NCBI RefSeq assembly: GCF_048771995.1
Contig: NC_133063.1
Span: 17,422,063 to 17,486,062, forward strand
DNA: 64,000 bases
Origin: Taeniopygia guttata
Lineage: Eukaryota; Chordata; Aves; Passeriformes; Estrildidae
Direction: 5' to 3'
How positions within the stretch are numbered: the first letter of the stretch is position 1; every line of letters begins with the position of its first letter. Both the position numbers and the translations under genes were made by a program. The notes under the pieces were generated by a model, which did no database searches, was not told where the DNA came from, and saw only the letters and a program-made list of their open reading frames with translations. Positions 59,723 to 64,000 of the stretch are shown one piece after another.

Positions 59723-59755
59723 CTTTCTGCAGGCATTACATTTTATGCAGAAAGG
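59722..59755. repeat. Perfect 10-bp inverted repeat, 14-base loop
   Basis: CCTTTCTGCA (59722-59731) pairs with TGCAGAAAGG (59746-59755), immediately after the tandem duplication. Confidence 0.85.
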
Positions 59756-60387
59756 ATTTTCTTGGGTAGCTTATTTATGTACAAAAGACTTTTAACCTTT
59801 GTGGAACCCAGTTCTGCCAACAGTGCCTATAATCTTATGGGGTGTGATGCGTCATGTAGTACCTCTGCCTTACTGGGCCTCTTGGGTGAGATGCGGGGTG
59901 TGACCTTCTCCTCTTCAAGTCCAAGCCCATAGCATGAGGGGAAAATTAGGTGTCAGTCAGATAGCCATGTGTCTTTTTCTCCTGCATCTGAAGACTGCTC
60001 TTGAGTTGTGTTGAGCCACTAAGGCGTTAGCTGTTAGATGAATTTTGCTAAGAAGCTAAAGTGGGAAAAAAAATCAAAGCCAAACCCTAAATTCAGGTGA
60101 CCTTGCTGACATCTACATGTATTTAGTGAGGTTTCCTATTTAGATGCTCCCCACTAAATTTTGATTCTGACCTTTCATAAGGGAAATTTTACACCGGGAT
60201 CATGCTTGCTGTTTGTCAACCATTCCTGTTTTTAGACAGCTGCTAGTCTTCAGGTTACTGAGGTTCATTTTATCCTGTAGAATCTAATTCCATTGCTCTG
60301 TAACTGAGTTGGTCAATACTAAAGGGCAGTTTGGTTTTCTCTAAGCCCTGTTAAGTATTGTATTTTACCTTTCAAAAGTATTTTCAG

Positions 60388-60395
60388 TGACGTCA
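60388..60395. promoter_or_regulatory. Consensus CRE site (TGACGTCA)
   Basis: A second full TGACGTCA palindrome (TTCAGTGACGTCAAAAATG) lies about 9.9 kb from the first. It is a candidate CREB/ATF site; binding is not shown by sequence alone. Confidence 0.4.
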
Positions 60396-62137
60396 AAAAT
60401 GTAGTGTAGAATACAGTCTCTGTCATATACAAAGACCATGTGCAATCAGTATAAAACGACTCATAATAAAGATTATATTCTGCCATGAATCTTAGACATC
60501 TACATATGTAATGCTAGGATGAAAAGTTATTATATACAAATTAAAAAGTTACTTTAAAATGCAGAATGTGGTCATTTTTCAAAATGAGTATTGCAGTATT
60601 AAATACTTGTAATACTGAATGCACTATTGTAATGCTATAATGTGTGACAATATTTTAATACTGCCCATGCTCAAAGACCTGGCAGTTTGCAATTAGATAA
60701 CTTACCTTAGTTGTTTCAGTATTATCATTGCTTTCCTACTCTTGCTAAAGGGAAAACATGGAATAATTAAAATAATGCTGTATAATTACCCGTGACATTA
60801 TTATTCAGTAAGACTATGCTAGTTTTGTCATTATAATGCACGTTTTGTGACTGAATAACTAAATGACTAAAAATATGTCTCTTGGTGCTTAATTCTGTGG
60901 TCCAGACTCATGTAGTTTGATGTTACTATACAAGTCAACTTTGAGTGCAAAGGATGCAGGATGATGCTTCAGTAGGAAGGGGAGACATCTAAAAGAAGTA
61001 TTTTGACAGCTTGCTGGTATTTTGACAGCAAGACTACTCCAGGCAGGATAGAATTTTAAAAAAAAGTGTAAGGAGAATTAATAAGAAACTGTTCATGTTA
61101 AAATTAGTTCAAAAGATGGAAGTTGCTGAAAGAAGGAGAAAAAAACCCAGAACAATAAAAAAATAAGTGCTAGAGGGAGAGGAGAAAGATTAAGAATTCT
61201 GTAAACTTGCTTCCTAAAATTGCTCATGATAGCAATACTGTATGAGAGGTTTAAATAAGCCCTATAATCATCTCCCGAATACAAACAAAATTCTTGCCTT
61301 TGCCAGACTGATAGCATTTCTTTGATACAAGAAAACATTTTTGTAAGGAATTAAGAATTACTCATTCATGGAGCTAAAGAAAACTGGGGAGATCTAGGTA
61401 GAATAGGTCAATTTTGACATGGTAACCTAGGAGTTGTCTGTGAGGTCTTTGCTTGCATTTACAGACATTTATCCAAAGTTCCTGCAACTTTCCAGGCTAC
61501 ATTTTAAAAGTGAATTTTTTACACAGTATCTGCACAGAGTTTTTGTGTCGAAGTAGTGCTTCTAGCACTAACAAAGAGCCTGGCTACAGAGGAGCCCTGA
61601 ATAACTTGGTAAAAAAAAGCAAGATACCTGATTCACCCCAATGATCATCAATAGCAGCTAGATAAGGTGGCCCTGAGAAGCAAGAAAGGGAAGGAAAGAG
61701 ATTTGCCTATATCCAAAGATGGGAAAAATTTTTACCATATTCAAAGGAAAATCATAAAGCTCCTTAATGATTATGCTGAAGGTAAACCAAACCTTGGCCA
61801 TTCCTTGTTTAGCAGATTGTGTGGCCATTCATTCCTGATTATGAGTATCTTCTTGTTTCCAGGCTGCTAATAGTGAAATATTTCCCAGCTGTTGCATGGA
61901 CTCTACGTTTCAAATGCACACCTGCTACATGAATCTGTCACTTCTGTGTGGAGGAGGATGAGCCATTGAATTTCAGTGTCTGGGTGTGTAAATCCAGATC
62001 CCAGCTCTCCATCTTGTTCATGCACAAACAGTGATGCATGGTGTGTATCATGCAGGCTGAACTACAGAAACCGGTGTTTTCTTCTAAATCAGACTTCCAC
62101 ATGGCAGAACAGTATCATGGAAGTACAACAGAAGCTT

Positions 62138-62200
62138 ATAGTATAATATAATATCATTAGTAATATTATAAATATAATATTAGTATTTATATTATACTAT
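62138..62200. repeat. AT-rich hairpin
   Basis: ATAGTATAATATAA (62138-62151) pairs exactly with TTATATTATACTAT (62187-62200). The interior AATATTATAAATATAATATT is itself almost palindromic, so two nested foldings are possible. Confidence 0.9.
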
Positions 62201-64000
62201 TATTATAGATAATAAAATAATTTCAACCCTGTTCTCAAAAAAGTGTGGTTGAATTATTTTTTGTCTGCCAGGATCGAGGCAGTGCACTAGCCAGAGGCTG
62301 AAACACTACTTGGGAAAAATCTGTGAGAAAGAGTTTGAACACATTTCTTCTCCATGTTTCTTGCTGTCTTATATAAAGTAGGAGAATTTTCCAGTTCTTA
62401 ATTGATATTGGGATATATTATAAAAGAGGTTTTAGTTGATACATGATTCACATTATTGTTGTAAACAAATGGATTGTTTCATGTAGCACATCAGCTTTGG
62501 TGTATGCGATGTGGCTGTTACTAGCTAGCACTGAAACGTGTTGTTCTGTGGGGTTGGTTTGGTTGGTTGCTTTTTTTTTTTGTAATGGCCAATAGGGCTG
62601 GCATGGAATAAGTAGAAAGAATAAATATTTCCAGTTGAGTCCTTTGGTATCATTATTTCATTTTTCTGCATTTTCTTGTTTTAGAGAGTTTTTAACCTTT
62701 CTTTTCAGAAAATAAGATGGAAGTGATTGCAGGAATACATTGTGACTCTTTTTTATAGGAAGCTTTGTAGAAAACAAGACCTAGATATTAGATATAAAGG
62801 AACACAAAATTAAGTTTTCCATTAATAAATATATCCATATTAAGAAGACATTATATTGTTGCAATAAATAATTTCTTTCGCATGACATTAGGAACTTTGT
62901 GGTGGTGAAGTCAATAATCTCAATCCCTCTCATAGCAGTCCTTGAAAGTTCTAAGATCCCACCATTTAAATAGATAAACCTTACATGAAATAGATCAGAC
63001 ATGAAGCTGAACCCTCTGCAGGTTCCTGGTACACACAGTGGCTGTATTGTGAGAAGCCTGACTCATAAAGGGTATCTTATGTAAAGCATGCTTTATAAGG
63101 TAGCTCTTCACCCTATGGCATGCATTTGGGACTTCAGAAGGTTCTGGAGATCTCCCGAAATTTGGATGTGTCACCGTGTTTGAGTCTGCCTGTGCATGTA
63201 AACGTGCGATTTTATAAGCATGTGTGCACTGATCAGACCTCTTAGTGCAGTTGAAGAAGCAGTCAGTAAGGAGAGAGGAGCCTGCCTGTTGGAAAATTTG
63301 GCAAATACTGGCTTTTGACAAAAATATCAGTGCAGCTAGTATCTGCACAAAGCAAGTAAGAATTTAGCCTGCACATGAAAGATTTTTGTAGTGAACTCTC
63401 TGAAATGGAACAGGAGTCTCCCTCTGTATGCTAGTACAAAAGAGTTAATAATTCTGTATATGATGATTAATAGTTATTAATTTTTTAATTTTATTTTTTA
63501 AATTGTCAGTGTGCTGAAATGTGCCATAGGAATTATATTTCAGCCTGCAAGCACATCTTGCTCAGCTCAGCTTTGCTTTATAGCTCACAGGCTCTCTGCC
63601 CATTAATCACAAGGTGACACTCCTAAGTGGTAAACCTGATGGTACATATTAATATTTATGGGTTTGCTATAGTGTACTCTTGTGTTTGCTGTACTGGGAA
63701 AGAGCAGTTCTGTCTATCAGCATGAGCTAACACCTCTTTAAAGCTGTAAACTGACAAGCAGCACACTGGCATTTTTTCTAATTATTTTACCAAGCTGATG
63801 ACAACTAATCAAACTGAACTGCCTAGTGGTTGCACTACTTTTTTTCAGTACCTGCTTTGGGGTTTTAGGAGTTTTCTTTCTCACCATATATAGTATATAG
63901 AATAAAAATGTAGATGTGAAATATAGCATACTTCTTGAATGCAGATTGGTTTACTAATCTTCAAAGAATAATAACTGCAAGGTCAGCCCCAAATGTTCCT

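Larger units (their letters stand above)
31821..64000 (+). other. Probable first intron, running off the window
   Basis: From the GTAAGT donor the sequence stays in the CpG island to about 32.7 kb, then becomes AT-rich and repeat-sprinkled to the end. I find no segment with an acceptor, an open frame of conserved character and a donor. First introns of this size are common behind CpG-island promoters of vertebrate developmental and neuronal genes. An independent gene or a short exon inside cannot be excluded by eye. Frames up to 126 codons (for example 47137-47460 and 47470-47850) are unassigned. Confidence 0.5.

Noticed and set aside
1..64000. tRNA, rRNA and small nuclear RNA genes
   Set aside because: No B-box-like GGTTCGANTCC with a matching cloverleaf, and no rRNA or snRNA landmark was found by reading both strands.

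Overview
The window reads as nuclear DNA from a bird, most simply a songbird or a related neoavian. Evidence: a degenerate CR1 LINE close to full length, two further CR1 3' ends with the avian-type tail (ATTCTATGAT-like), endogenous retrovirus LTRs that begin or end with the TGTCCTGG terminus common in bird genomes, a typical vertebrate CpG-island promoter, and long AT-rich non-coding DNA with microsatellites. There is no prokaryotic gene organisation, no operon, no CRISPR array, and no recognisable rRNA or tRNA.

Layout. 1-3.26 kb: AT-rich DNA without a recognisable gene. 3.26-9.2 kb: a nested transposon block. A CR1 LINE in + orientation (about 4.4 kb of its own sequence) is interrupted by two solo LTRs, at 6.92-7.38 kb (-) and 7.91-8.66 kb (+), and is followed by a second CR1 3' fragment. 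9.8-30 kb: AT-rich DNA with a third solo LTR (13.56-14.21 kb), a GT microsatellite and four long purine/pyrimidine arrays (AAGGG at 9.8 kb, CCCTT/CCCCT/CCCCTT at 19.8 kb, GGGA/GGAA at 25.3 kb, AAAAAG/AAAAGG at 29 kb).

31.0-32.7 kb: a CpG island with a clear + strand core promoter (inverted CCAAT, GC box, TATA box), a GC-rich 5' leader with small upstream ORFs, an internal candidate 3' splice site, and a leader exon ending in a strong GTAAGT donor at 31821. The best-context start codon lies only seven bases before that donor, so almost all the protein must be encoded by exons outside the window. I could not identify the gene.

32-64 kb is most simply a long first intron. It is AT-rich and holds one reverse CR1 3' end, CA and AT microsatellites, several near-perfect hairpins, short tandem duplications and two consensus CRE sites. 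I saw no convincing internal exon. The only cellular gene supported here is the one starting at about 31.37 kb; all other protein-like sequence is dead retrotransposon. I found no previously undescribed multi-gene system. The points most worth following are the promoter and leader architecture, the nested transposon history, the inverted pair of pentanucleotide arrays, and the hairpins at 53.7 and 57.3 kb.
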